Notes: generated by a model not told the origin, from the sequence alone. Shown: positions 18,737 through 26,988, counted from the first letter of the stretch. The stretch: 64,000 bases of DNA from an uncultured Bacteroidales bacterium (GCA_937899245.1 CALDKB010000053.1:23228-87227); one strand, 5' to 3'. Numbers and translations: made by a program.

Positions 18737-18744
18737 CAAAATTA
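18737..18744 (-). promoter_or_regulatory. -7 promoter element overlapping the upstream stop codon
   Basis: The minus strand reads TAATTTTG, a TAnnTTTG match. Its first three bases are the TAA stop of the thioredoxin-like gene that ends at 18742. ATG 18715 follows after 21 bases. No -33 box is clear. Confidence 0.45.
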
Positions 18745-20007
18745 ATATTTTTTCCCGTTGAATAGTTTTCTGTATTCAATAATTGCCTCATATGTTCTTG
18801 CAGGATTAAAATCCTTGTCTATGATAACATTGTGCTCGTCGAGAATATAGAAACGGGGTGTTTTGTATGTGCCGTAGTCGTATTCATATGTGCCTGTGCT
18901 TTCCGGATCGTCGACGTTAATCCAATTGAGGTCATTTTCGCTGATGTACTCTTTCCACTGGTCGTATTCGGCTTCGGTGTATACGGCATATACTTCGGCA
19001 TTTATTTCCTTAAGGCTTTGGTATTCGGCCTGCAGGTTGCTTACCGCCTCGATGCATACTTCGCATTCGGAATCCCAGAACACAAGCACTTTGTACTTTG
19101 CGTTCATTGCGTGCAGCGATACAAGTTTTCCGTTGGCATCTGGCAGAAGTATTTCCTTGCCAGTCATGCCAATTAGGTTGTCTTTCTTAACGCTTTGCTT
19201 CCACTTTAGAACCGAGTATTCGTAATCGCTAACCCACCATGGTTTGGCTTCGGAATAGTACTTTTGGTACAAATGGCAGAAAACTGCTTCGAGTTTCTGA
19301 TTGTCGGGATTCTCGTATCTGGAAATCAGATAGTTGAGTATGAATTTTCTGTATTCGCTTTTCGGCTTTGTCCTATCAACTAAATTGTCGATATTTTTAT
19401 ATGCAACTTCAAGTGAATCTGATTGAGCATCAATGCTGTGTGCACAAAATTGTTGAAGTAATGCTTCAAATGCGTATTCCGGAGCAAAAAGAAGTCGGTC
19501 GTTGTCGAAGTCCATTGTGGCGAGGTACGATGAGCCTTGAAAGGAGGCAGCGTGAGCCATTTCAAGTATCTGTCTGGCAAATGAGTTTTTGTCGGTGCTT
19601 TCGTATAGCTGCTTCAGGTATTTGCCCGATAACTGTCCATTGGAAATTTTAGCATGAGCATCGTTGAAAAGCAGTCCGTATTTGCAGCCGTTAATTTTAA
19701 AGTTATTGTTGAGCTGTATTGATGTTTTCTGCTCATTATCAATTGGAAAGCAGGCGAGAGTTTTGTCGGATGTGCCTATGAAATAAATTCCCTGCTGCAG
19801 TTTTACGTTGCTCTTGAAAGCGGCATTGCCAGCTTTGACAGAAGTGGAGTCAATTATGATTGTCCGATGTCCGTAATATACGCCAAGATATATGATCTGG
19901 TCGGGCAGGTCGCTGTTGCATATCTTTATGCTGTATGCTTTTGCCGTAACGGTAAATGTCGTCAGCAGTATGGCGGATAGAAAGATACTAGCGAGTTTCT
20001 GCTTCAT
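18742..20007 (-). CDS. Exported thioredoxin-fold protein (TlpA-like), CEVC
   Basis: A 421-residue protein with a signal peptide ending around VTAKA. The first part (to about residue 270) looks like the DUF4369/DUF5106 region found in Bacteroidota TlpA-like proteins. The C-terminal thioredoxin fold starts near residue 285 and has the redox pair C315/C318 in FWDSECEVC, plus a cis-proline site in TPRFYILD. The CEVC pair is unusual for its acidic spacer. It should act in the periplasm on disulphides. It overlaps the upstream paralogue by 20 bases, so the two form one unit. Confidence 0.8.
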   Translation of the reverse strand: MKQKLASIFLSAILLTTFTVTAKAYSIKICNSDLPDQIIYLGVYYGHRTIIIDSTSVKAGNAAFKSNVKLQQGIYFIGTSDKTLACFPIDNEQKTSIQLNNNFKINGCKYGLLFNDAHAKISNGQLSGKYLKQLYESTDKNSFARQILEMAHAASFQGSSYLATMDFDNDRLLFAPEYAFEALLQQFCAHSIDAQSDSLEVAYKNIDNLVDRTKPKSEYRKFILNYLISRYENPDNQKLEAVFCHLYQKYYSEAKPWWVSDYEYSVLKWKQSVKKDNLIGMTGKEILLPDANGKLVSLHAMNAKYKVLVFWDSECEVCIEAVSNLQAEYQSLKEINAEVYAVYTEAEYDQWKEYISENDLNWINVDDPESTGTYEYDYGTYKTPRFYILDEHNVIIDKDFNPARTYEAIIEYRKLFNGKKY

Positions 20008-21487
20008 GTTCCATCTTCTTCTTTTCGAACATTATCAAGTCCTTAATATTTTCGACATTCAAACGTTTACCGACAATCTTTTTGTTCTTGTCGAGCACAT
20101 AGATGACAGGTGTGCTGTAAATGTCGTAGTAGTCTCTGAACTTGGAGTGTGGGTATGGTCCGTCCCATACGTTAATCCAGCCGTCTACGTTCAATCCCTT
20201 GTCGTTGATGAAATCAACCCATTCCTTTTTGTCGTACTGCGTGTAGATGGCGAAAATCTTTGCCCCTAAATCCTTGAGAGTGTCCTGATATTCCTTCAGA
20301 AGCTTTGGAACTTCTTTCTTGCAATGTCCGCATCCGGGTTCCCAGAAGATAAGAACAGTGAAATCGGACTTGATATCGTGAAGAGTGTAGTACCTGTCGT
20401 CGAAACTTTGCATTTTTATAAGGTTGTATGCTGTGCTGCCGAGACGAGTAGGTGTGATTTTTTCGACACGTTCCTTGAGCTTTGACATGAATGCTGTGTC
20501 GGACCAAGGTGCTTTGCCGCTAAGGTACCAGTCTTCGGCAATCGCTACAAATACAGCATCGTATCCCATAATCTTGGATTCCTCGAAGTAGTTGAGAAGG
20601 TGTGAAAGCGTGTACTGGTATATAAGGGTGTCGCCTTTCATCATGCCTTCGTCGTATGTCTTCTGGATGACATTGTGAGCATCGACGATAAGAGAATCTG
20701 GAGAAGGAACAACCATTTTCTCAAAGAAGTAGTTGAGTTTTGACTCGTAGATTGGAGTGCGAACAAGACCTTCTTCGGCGAAATCGATGTAGTCGAAGTA
20801 ATGAGCCTTGTAGTAGTGGTACTGGAATGCAGAATCGGTGATGACACCATTTTCGTCCCTAGGGAAGTCGGGTATTTCGACTTCGTGCATCGAACGCATA
20901 ATTGTACCGAACAGGGTGCCTTGATTTTCCTTTTCGACCTTGCTCATGTATTCGAGACGACGTGAGTTGAGGTCTCTCATCTTGTCGTACTGTGCGTTTT
21001 TTGCTGCTGTGTCATTTCCTGCATTCTTTATTGCCTTTTCGATGTCAATGCGTTCCATTTGGAAGTCTGTCATCTTTATCTGGTATTCATTGAATGCAAC
21101 ATTTTGCGGGCTGCCCTTAACCTTCATGTTCTTTACGAAGTTGACGGTGTCGGTTTCGAGGGAGAAGTTGCGTTCACCTGCCGGACCCATCAAAAATTCA
21201 AAGAACATCATGTTGCGCGACGGCATGACAACGAGATAAATGCCATTGTGAATGTCCTTGTTGCCCTTGAATACGCCGTGGCAATTGGAGTCTAGCGCTA
21301 TGGTGTCGATGACGTATTTCTTTTCGCCCAAATGGTGTCCGATATATATTACGGTGTCGTGTACTCCCTTGATAGTAAACTCAATATTGTATTTTACGTC
21401 TTCCTTGGTTGCTTTCCCTTTTTTCTGTCCAAAAACACTGATGCTGCATGCTAATGCAAGTAGTAATATTAAACCTAATTTTTTCAT
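19988..21487 (-). CDS. Exported thioredoxin-fold protein (TlpA-like), CGHC
   Basis: About 499 residues from ATG 21487, with a signal peptide (KKLGLILLLALACSISVFGQ). A DUF4369-like N-terminal domain is followed by a helical DUF5106-like middle, then a thioredoxin fold with C386/C389 in FWEPGCGHC and a cis-proline in STPVIYVLD. CGHC is the active site of protein disulphide isomerases, so a reducing or isomerising role in the periplasm is likely. An in-frame start 21 bases upstream adds MYLKFIV, which spoils the signal peptide, so it was not used. It leads the set of this gene, its paralogue and, perhaps, the DUF2723 gene. Confidence 0.83.
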   Translation of the reverse strand: MKKLGLILLLALACSISVFGQKKGKATKEDVKYNIEFTIKGVHDTVIYIGHHLGEKKYVIDTIALDSNCHGVFKGNKDIHNGIYLVVMPSRNMMFFEFLMGPAGERNFSLETDTVNFVKNMKVKGSPQNVAFNEYQIKMTDFQMERIDIEKAIKNAGNDTAAKNAQYDKMRDLNSRRLEYMSKVEKENQGTLFGTIMRSMHEVEIPDFPRDENGVITDSAFQYHYYKAHYFDYIDFAEEGLVRTPIYESKLNYFFEKMVVPSPDSLIVDAHNVIQKTYDEGMMKGDTLIYQYTLSHLLNYFEESKIMGYDAVFVAIAEDWYLSGKAPWSDTAFMSKLKERVEKITPTRLGSTAYNLIKMQSFDDRYYTLHDIKSDFTVLIFWEPGCGHCKKEVPKLLKEYQDTLKDLGAKIFAIYTQYDKKEWVDFINDKGLNVDGWINVWDGPYPHSKFRDYYDIYSTPVIYVLDKNKKIVGKRLNVENIKDLIMFEKKKMEHEAETR

Positions 21488-21512
21488 GACTATGAATTTT
21501 AGATACAAGTTG

Positions 21513-21520
21513 CAAAGTTA
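21513..21520 (-). promoter_or_regulatory. -7 promoter element for the thioredoxin pair
   Basis: The minus strand reads TAACTTTG (TAnnTTTG), 25 bases before the chosen ATG at 21487. No exact -33 TTTG at 19-20 bases. Confidence 0.5.
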
Positions 21521-21651
21521 TTATTTTTATCTGTAATTATTCTTTATGGAATGCTAAAAAACTTAAAGAAAAGTGAAATGAACAAAATGTGGTAAATGGG
21601 TTTCTGCGGGGGCTCAGGCTATGTCGTTTGAAATAGTTTCTTCGGCTGAAT

Positions 21652-21712
21652 CGTTTGAAGATTGTCAAGGTATCGCCAGTGGCGATGGGTTAATTACATG
21701 GCTAAAGCCATG
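21652..21712. repeat. Dispersed intergenic repeat, copy 1 (hairpins with variable loops)
   Basis: This 61-base stretch matches 63451-63510 closely. It opens with CGTTTGAAGATTG, then a hairpin ATCGC-cagtg-GCGAT and a second hairpin CATGGC-taaa-GCCATG. In the other copy the stems are kept while the loops differ (tata; tggc). The rest of the gap 21521-21931 is non-coding, with a second short repeat at 21792-21813 and GGACTG/CAGTCC arms at about 21838-21886. Confidence 0.6.
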
Positions 21713-21791
21713 TGTGTAGGATGGTTATGTTTGTGTATTGATGATTTGTTGGTGATGGGGAAAAACAAAAGTTTTTGGTAGACGAAAACAA

Positions 21792-21813
21792 TCCATCCCT
21801 TTTCGTCATGCTG
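21792..21813. repeat. Short dispersed repeat shared with 24286-24307
   Basis: TCCATCMCTTTTCGTCATGC plus TG occurs here and at 24286-24307 with one difference, followed in both by diverged sequence and then GGAAAAGG. A related core (CTGAACTTGATTCAGAATCT) is inside the terminator at 43942-43996. Confidence 0.5.
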
Positions 21814-21931
21814 TAACTTGATTCTGCATTTGGAAAAGGACTGTCTTGCTGCTGATTGTTCGTGTAGAATAGCGTTTACCTAGCAGTCCGTAGAGTGATG
21901 CAACCGAACTAACTTGCTACAGTTTAGCTTG

Positions 21932-23872
21932 TTAGCGTGTCAGCGCATTATTGTTCATGATGTAATGTTCGAGTTTGGTGTAAAGCTCGGTAAGGTGTAG
22001 CAACTTTGGGTCGGCATTAACTTCGGTAAGGGTTATTTTGCCTGATGTGCTTCCGTATTTGTATATTTTTCCACCGGTAATATAGTATTCTCCATAAGTT
22101 AGCGCCTTTAGTTTTTTCCCTGCGTCAAAATGAGGTGAAAATGTGTTTGCGGAAAATTCTGTTGCTGTGTCGAGACCGGAATTTAGAACTGTAGAAGTTT
22201 CTGGTACTGATAATCCGCATTTGTCGCCGAGGAAGGCCAATAGGGTTGGAGAAATGTTCCTGTGTGTTGTTAGTGCTGTGAATTTTTTCCCTTCCTTTAG
22301 CATTGGCGACCATATTATTAGCGGGACATGGAAGTTGTCGACAGATGCTGTGTTCGTTGATGTAATAAAACGGTGGTCGCCTGTGATGACGAAAATCGTA
22401 TTTTTATATGATTCCAAACTTTTGTATTTCTCAATGAAATCTTTCAGGCAGTCGTCGAGGTACATGAAGGATGCGTATTCGTTTATCTTCTTCTTAATCT
22501 GCTTTTTGCGAGGAACAAGCTTTTGCCTGTCCAGGTATTTCTGAGAATATGTTTCTGCATTCGGATAGTCGTACGGATCGTGAGTGCTGAGTGTCAGGTA
22601 GACGTTTAATCGAGGCGTTTTTTTGTTGTTTTTCATGGCCTCTAGCGAGTGGACGAAAATGAATTCGTCGAGTAGTCCCCATTCTGATCTTTCCGCAATG
22701 TTTTCGTATTTGCTGTCGCTGAAGTAGTTGTCCATGTGGTTGTGGCCTGCGAATATGTCCATGTCGTCGAACCCGTACCATCCGCCGTAGAAAAATGTGT
22801 TGCGGTAGCCGTTGTCGTGCAGGATGGTGGCTAATGACTTGAAATCAGGGACGTCGTTGCGATACGACATGAAGCCTTTGTCGCCAAATGGCAGTGCTCC
22901 GAGTATTGAGGGCAGAGCTCCGAATGTTCGTTCCGATGTCGACAGGCAGTTTTCCCAGACGAGCGAGTGTTCGGACAGTGAGTCGAGGAAAGGAGTGGCG
23001 GAAGTCGCAATGCTGTTGGCTCCTGATACTTCGTTGCATAGACCTTCGGCAATAATTATGACAATGTCGGGCTTTTCTCCGCATGGCTCAAGGTATTCGC
23101 CAAGAATGTCCTTGCAGTTTCTCTTGTGCATAAACGGAAACCTGTAGTTTGTAAATTGATATTCTGGGAAATAGCTTTCAAATTCGACTGAAAGTTCCTT
23201 TAGTTCGTCGTCGGTATATTGAATTGTGGTGCTGTCTGATGAAATGCTTTTTGCAAGGTATGCTATTTTGTTTTCAAGAATGTAGTATTCCTTGTCGAAT
23301 CTGAATTTTTCCTTGTCGAGGCCGGGGAAGAAAAGACTGGCGACCAAAATGGCGATCGTGGTGGCGGAAATCCATTTTGCTATTATTATTTTTCTGCGTG
23401 GAATTATTGCAAAAGCGATTGAAATGATTGCTATTGCACAGATAATAAGAATGTTGTGGCCGCCGTTAGCTTTTATTGTAGTGAATAGTTCCTTTGGCGA
23501 ATATGCCAGTAATATACTGTCGAGGGGGATGTGGGTGCTTGCAAAATATGCGACAAGAAGCATTGATGCGCAGATACCTATTGAGAAACAAATTCTAATG
23601 AGAGTTTTAGCAGACTTAGGCGAAATCAGGTGCAGGGCGGAGAAAGTTATGAGGGCTACGAGCATGAATTTCCCGCAATATGCTATGTCGGTGAAGAGAC
23701 CTTCGAGGTTGTTGAGTAGGATTTCGGAGTTGTAGCCGGTGGCGAACAGGGCGATAGATTCGCTTACCCTAATTACAAGCATAGCAATTATAAGGTAGAG
23801 CAGTTCGACTACGAAGTCGTTGATGGCATCGAGGAGTCTTGTGCGCAGGTTCGATGAAGGCGTTTGTTTCAT
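21932..23872 (-). CDS. LtaS-like sulfatase-fold membrane enzyme
   Basis: A 646-residue protein with five N-terminal membrane helices (to about residue 185) and a large periplasmic alkaline-phosphatase/sulfatase-type domain. Metal and catalytic residues are visible: E276 in IIIAEGLCNE, the nucleophile T316 in STSERTFGALP, and a late GDH in FVITGDHRF. This is the lipoteichoic acid synthase-like family, which in Gram-negatives usually moves phosphoglycerol or phosphoethanolamine groups onto envelope glycans or lipids. The true substrate is not known. The ATG stands only 5 bases from a -7 element, so the message may be leaderless. Confidence 0.85.
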   Translation of the reverse strand: MKQTPSSNLRTRLLDAINDFVVELLYLIIAMLVIRVSESIALFATGYNSEILLNNLEGLFTDIAYCGKFMLVALITFSALHLISPKSAKTLIRICFSIGICASMLLVAYFASTHIPLDSILLAYSPKELFTTIKANGGHNILIICAIAIISIAFAIIPRRKIIIAKWISATTIAILVASLFFPGLDKEKFRFDKEYYILENKIAYLAKSISSDSTTIQYTDDELKELSVEFESYFPEYQFTNYRFPFMHKRNCKDILGEYLEPCGEKPDIVIIIAEGLCNEVSGANSIATSATPFLDSLSEHSLVWENCLSTSERTFGALPSILGALPFGDKGFMSYRNDVPDFKSLATILHDNGYRNTFFYGGWYGFDDMDIFAGHNHMDNYFSDSKYENIAERSEWGLLDEFIFVHSLEAMKNNKKTPRLNVYLTLSTHDPYDYPNAETYSQKYLDRQKLVPRKKQIKKKINEYASFMYLDDCLKDFIEKYKSLESYKNTIFVITGDHRFITSTNTASVDNFHVPLIIWSPMLKEGKKFTALTTHRNISPTLLAFLGDKCGLSVPETSTVLNSGLDTATEFSANTFSPHFDAGKKLKALTYGEYYITGGKIYKYGSTSGKITLTEVNADPKLLHLTELYTKLEHYIMNNNALTR

Positions 23873-23877
23873 AAATA

Positions 23878-23885
23878 CAAAGGTA
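23878..23885 (-). promoter_or_regulatory. -7 element abutting the LtaS-like start codon
   Basis: The minus strand reads TACCTTTG. Transcription should begin about 6-7 bases further on, which falls on or next to the ATG at 23872. Confidence 0.5.
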
Positions 23886-24108
23886 ATAAGAATTTTGAAA
23901 AAAAGGCGATTTGTTTGAGTTGGAGAGGCGTTTGGTTTTGTCGAGCTTCTTTCCGCTCTTGACGCTGGGACAATGAAATAGTTTGATGGCTGGGCAGTTT
24001 CAAGTAGTTTCTATGGCTGCGCCGTTTCATGGATCGATTCTACGCTGTTTGAAGATTGTCGAAAGTGACAACCAAATTCAGCAATACACAGTAACTGCTT
24101 CCTTCACC

Positions 24109-24163
24109 ATAAACTTGATATAAACTTGTTATAGACTTGGTATAAACTTGGGTTAAAGTTGTG
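24109..24163. repeat. 11-bp tandem array, five units
   Basis: Five imperfect units of exactly 11 bases: ATAAACTTGAT, ATAAACTTGTT, ATAGACTTGGT, ATAAACTTGGG, TTAAAGTTGTG. No reading frame or promoter is tied to it. Confidence 0.75.
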
Positions 24164-24568
24164 TTTATGTTTGCTTAACTATACTTCCGCTCATACTATG
24201 CTCGGCGTTGGTTCTGCATGCTGAGCCTGTCGAAGCACAGCCTACGCCGAAGTATTATCCAATCTTTACTTTGAAAAAAAAAAATTCCATCACTTTTCGT
24301 CATGCTGAACCGTCATCCCGTACTACGATACGGGACTGTATCAGGAAAAGGGTGTATTTTGGGATTTGTGTTTTCCGCTCGAGCAGCGTGGCTTTTACTA
24401 TTTTTTGTCAGCAAAAACAGTAAACAAAAAAAACTGTTGTTGCCGCACCTGCCTTGCTAAAAATCGTCTTTACTTCGTTAAACCGAAGAAGGCATAAAAA
24501 AAACGCCTTGCTGGATAGCGAACCATTCATCCGACGTGAATGCAGTTGGCTTATCGGCAAGACGAAAT

Positions 24569-24675
24569 CATAAAGCTCCGACTTTCAGACACTCAGTCTG
24601 CCAGCCACAAGGGGAAAATGCGCCATACATAAATTGCCAGCCGTCAAGTAACCTCACCCAGCTGGGAGCTTTATG
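24569..24675. other. Foldable 107-bp element closed by an 11-bp inverted repeat
   Basis: CATAAAGCTCC (24569-24579) is the exact reverse complement of GGAGCTTTATG (24665-24675). Inside are a perfect CAGAC-actca-GTCTG hairpin (24586-24600), two direct copies of TGCCAGCC (24599, 24635) and a CCCAGCTGGG palindrome (24657-24666). Its base composition is richer in G and C than the flanks. It could be a structured RNA, the ends of a small mobile element or a protein-binding site. It matches no RNA family that I can recognise (not tmRNA, RNase P or SRP RNA). Confidence 0.45.
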
Positions 24676-24739
24676 TGTTTGCATAAGCTAAAACTATTTC
24701 CTGAAATGCCGTCTGTAAAATGTTAAAAATGTAAGCAAA

Positions 24740-24971
24740 ATGACACAAAATTTGCAGATAAAGGAAATTCTTTATTCGCACCGTGCAAGCTGAATGGTTG
24801 CGGAACGGATTTGTACCTGCCGATATGAAGTCAGACTTTGATAACTGGATTCATAACTGCTAGTACGAACAGAGTGACAATCCGCTTGCTTTATCTATGT
24901 TGTCTTCTCTTGTGTCGAGATGGAAAACGAACTTTGCCATAAATATATGGTCAAGAATAGGTAAAGAATAA
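24740..24971 (+). pseudogene. Broken small gene with one frameshift and one in-frame stop
   Basis: Reading from ATG 24740 gives MTQNLQIKE; after a one-base shift near 24765 the frame continues KFFIRTVQAEWLRNGFV, then DMKSDFDNWIHNC, a TAG at 24861-24863, and then YEQSDNPLALSMLSSLVSRW to WSRIGKE and a TAA at 24969-24971. The total of 232 bases is one more than a multiple of three, as expected for a single insertion. The composition, with several tryptophans and a helical pattern, looks like a real protein of about 76 residues. No family is recognised. Confidence 0.5.
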
Positions 24972-25104
24972 CTTTGATTTTTTGCTTGTAAAATTACAGA
25001 TAATAAAACGGTCAACATTATTTAAAGCTAAAATACGCCAAAATACAAATACTTTAAATCGGTGTATTGTTTTGATTAGTAGTTTGTTATATAAGTGAAT
25101 GTGC

Positions 25105-25131
25105 ATAAAAAAAGCTGCTAATCAGCAGCTT
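25105..25131 (-). terminator. Terminator after tRNA-Ala
   Basis: AAGCTGCT (25112-25119) and AGCAGCTT (25124-25131) form a perfect stem with a 4-base loop. On the minus strand it is followed by seven T residues, directly downstream of the tRNA. Confidence 0.85.
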
Positions 25132-25140
25132 ATAATTTTG

Positions 25141-25214
25141 TGGAGTATGTCGGAATCGAACCGATGACCTTTTGACTGCCAGTCAAACGCTCTAGCCAAC
25201 TGAGCTAATACCCC
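25141..25214 (-). tRNA. tRNA-Ala (anticodon GGC)
   Basis: Minus strand, 74 bases. The cloverleaf is complete: acceptor GGGGTAT/ATACTCC including the G3-U70 pair that marks alanine tRNAs, D arm with AGTTGG, anticodon stem TTTGA/TCAAA around loop CTGGCAG, and T loop TTCGATT. The anticodon GGC reads GCC and GCU codons. The 3' CCA is not encoded. It begins 21 bases after the stop of the upstream T9SS substrate with no promoter in between. Confidence 0.97.
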
Positions 25215-25235
25215 AACCGATGTTTTTGACGGCGC

Positions 25236-26474
25236 CTAATTCTTAGCGAATTTGCCGTTTATTTTTTTATCTCCGCTTGTAATTGTGTATAGGTAATTTC
25301 CTGAACTTAACGATGATACGTTAATGCTGTTGAAGTTGCCGTTCAGTGCCTTTTCGCTTACAAGCGAACCGTTTGCCGAGTAAATCATGATCTTGCCATT
25401 ATCCATGCCGTCGATAGCGATGTTGATGATGTCGCTTGCCGGATTAGGGTAGAGGCTTGCGTTTATTTCGATAGTTTCAATTTCAACTTCGTGGTTGTCT
25501 TCGTATCTGATGGCTAGACGCATAACGCCAGTATGATTTTCGTTGGTTGTCATTTCAATAATCGGATAGTTGTCGTCGGCAACCCAGTAATTGATTGTTG
25601 CGGTAGTATTTTCTATCGGAAATGTAAGCCCCATCATTGACGATAGCTCTTCTCCGATATTGATTGATGAGCCCAAGTACAATGCAAGCAAAGCATTTGT
25701 TACATTAAGCGTACATTCGTTGATGTTGAGGAATTCTGTTCCGTTAACAGGATGCATTAGCATATTGGTTGTATATGTGTACTGACGTAGTTCACGAAGT
25801 GCTAGGAATGTGCCAGAAAGCATGCTTTCACCATTCATGACAATACTTTCTTCCGAGTCGAAATTAGAGCTAAAGGCAACCTGAATGTCGGTAAGAATTG
25901 AATCGTATTGTTCGGCAAGCATTGAGTATATCATTGGTCCGAATGTTGCGTCGAAAGAAGAGAATGTTGCTTCTAATGCGCTTATGTGCTCGCGATATTC
26001 CCCGTGTGCATTGCTCTGTGTAAGTGTGTTCTGCTGGATTGGGAATGTGGCTATGTCCATTGGCTCGTCGAAGGCGATTTCCATGTCGTCGTTGAGTCCA
26101 AATTGCGACAAAGCACCGCTAATGCCGAGGCAAGTGGCTTTTTCGTTAGTTACATTGATGTGCATTCTCATTCCGTTTTCATCGGAGAACGAGCATGTTG
26201 ATTCAGTGAAGTTGCCCTCTGTCCTAGGTTCAGAATATACAACTGTGTCAATCATTCCGTAATTTGGAAAAACTTGAGTCAGTGCAGTTTGTACAAGTTC
26301 TCCTTGCTGAAATACGTTGCTCATAAGCACCGAGTCGGTGGCGTCGTTTTCAACCGAATAAACGTCGCGTACAGTGGAGCCCGGCTTGTAGTAGTTCTCT
26401 GAATTTATAGTTACCTGGGCAAATGATGCCGACCCTAGCAATGCCAATAATAATACTGTGTAAAATTTTTTCAT
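25236..26474 (-). CDS. T9SS type A secreted protein of unknown function
   Basis: About 412 residues from ATG 26474, with a signal peptide (MKKFYTVLLLALLGSASFAQ). The body (residues 25-335) is beta-rich and matches no family that I recognise. The last 75 residues are a type A T9SS sorting domain: SLYPNPASDIINI, then KIMIYSANGSLV and NVSSLSSGNYLYTI. It should be exported by T9SS and its tail removed at the surface. An in-frame upstream start (26534) adds a non-signal stretch and was rejected. tRNA-Ala lies 21 bases downstream and probably shares the transcript. Confidence 0.82.
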   Translation of the reverse strand: MKKFYTVLLLALLGSASFAQVTINSENYYKPGSTVRDVYSVENDATDSVLMSNVFQQGELVQTALTQVFPNYGMIDTVVYSEPRTEGNFTESTCSFSDENGMRMHINVTNEKATCLGISGALSQFGLNDDMEIAFDEPMDIATFPIQQNTLTQSNAHGEYREHISALEATFSSFDATFGPMIYSMLAEQYDSILTDIQVAFSSNFDSEESIVMNGESMLSGTFLALRELRQYTYTTNMLMHPVNGTEFLNINECTLNVTNALLALYLGSSINIGEELSSMMGLTFPIENTTATINYWVADDNYPIIEMTTNENHTGVMRLAIRYEDNHEVEIETIEINASLYPNPASDIINIAIDGMDNGKIMIYSANGSLVSEKALNGNFNSINVSSLSSGNYLYTITSGDKKINGKFAKN

Positions 26475-26513
26475 TATGTTAGCCTTTTTTGTGTTGATTA
26501 TCATTGATATAAA

Positions 26514-26546
26514 AATAGCGTTGACAACAATCATGTCAGCGCTATT
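26514..26546 (-). terminator. Terminator between two minus-strand genes
   Basis: On the minus strand AATAGCGCTGACA pairs with TGTCAACGCTATT (one G-T pair) around a 7-base loop, followed by TTTT. It ends the transcript of the lipoprotein gene at 26575-26988 before the T9SS substrate gene. Confidence 0.85.
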
Positions 26547-26574
26547 ATAAGTTATAATGACATAGTTTTAAATT

Positions 26575-26988
26575 CTAGTTAAAAACAGTCTGCTCGTTAA
26601 TCTCGATAGTAACGTCAGCGGTCTTGTCGTTTTCAAGAACCAAAACGCCCATTCCTCTTCTGATAAACGGGTGAGATCTGTCAGAACCCTTTGTTACTTC
26701 AACCTTCATGATAGATTCGTACTTGAACTGGTATTCAATAATGCCGTCCGATTTGGTGTACTGGGTATCGGCAACAGACTTGGTTTCGTCCTTAAAGTAA
26801 ACCATTGTGTGTGCGCTGTCGGAATTGTTTGCCTTTACGATAACCATTGCGCCTTCAACAGGTTGCTTGTTGGTGTCAACAACTCTAACAATTGCCTTTG
26901 GGCAAACCGGCTGGCGGCATCCGTTAGTCAAGCACATTGCTCCGAACAATACGGCTAGTACCAAAATTATTGCTACATTTTTTTTCAT
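26575..26988 (-). CDS. Putative lipoprotein with carboxypeptidase-regulatory-like fold
   Basis: About 137 residues from ATG 26988. The signal peptide ends in LTNGC, so the cysteine is probably lipidated. The rest resembles a small Ig-like CarboxypepD_reg domain: AIVRVVDTNKQPVEGAMVIV opens it, and a TKSDGIIEYQF strand follows. No enzyme residues are seen. A longer frame to 27045 has no sensible signal peptide. It is transcribed away from the cyclophilin-like gene at 27062 from a shared AT-rich gap of 73 bases, where no exact promoter match was found. Confidence 0.65.
   Translation of the reverse strand: MKKNVAIILVLAVLFGAMCLTNGCRQPVCPKAIVRVVDTNKQPVEGAMVIVKANNSDSAHTMVYFKDETKSVADTQYTKSDGIIEYQFKYESIMKVEVTKGSDRSHPFIRRGMGVLVLENDKTADVTIEINEQTVFN

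Larger units (their letters stand above)
23886..25104. other. Gene-poor region with repeats and a broken gene
   Basis: About 1.2 kb without an intact gene. From left to right: fragments of the GTTTGAAGATTG repeat near 24029-24075 (with its own TTGTC-gaaagt-GACAA hairpin), an 11-bp tandem array (24109-24163), a GCATGCTGAGCCTGTCGAAG element at 24217-24236, a CCCGTA/TACGGG hairpin repeat at 24286-24345, a CTTCG/CGAAG hairpin near 24473-24488, a foldable element (24569-24675), and a broken gene (24740-24971). The mix looks like a landing or decay zone between two transcription units. Confidence 0.6.

Noticed and set aside
24421..24720. tmRNA, RNase P RNA or SRP RNA
   Set aside because: None of the conserved core motifs of these RNAs is visible on either strand.
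24860..24940. Minus-strand 26-codon frame (MAKFVFHLDTRED...) resembling an integrase start next to a tRNA
   Set aside because: It lies antisense to the better-supported broken gene on the plus strand and ends after 26 codons with no continuation in any frame.
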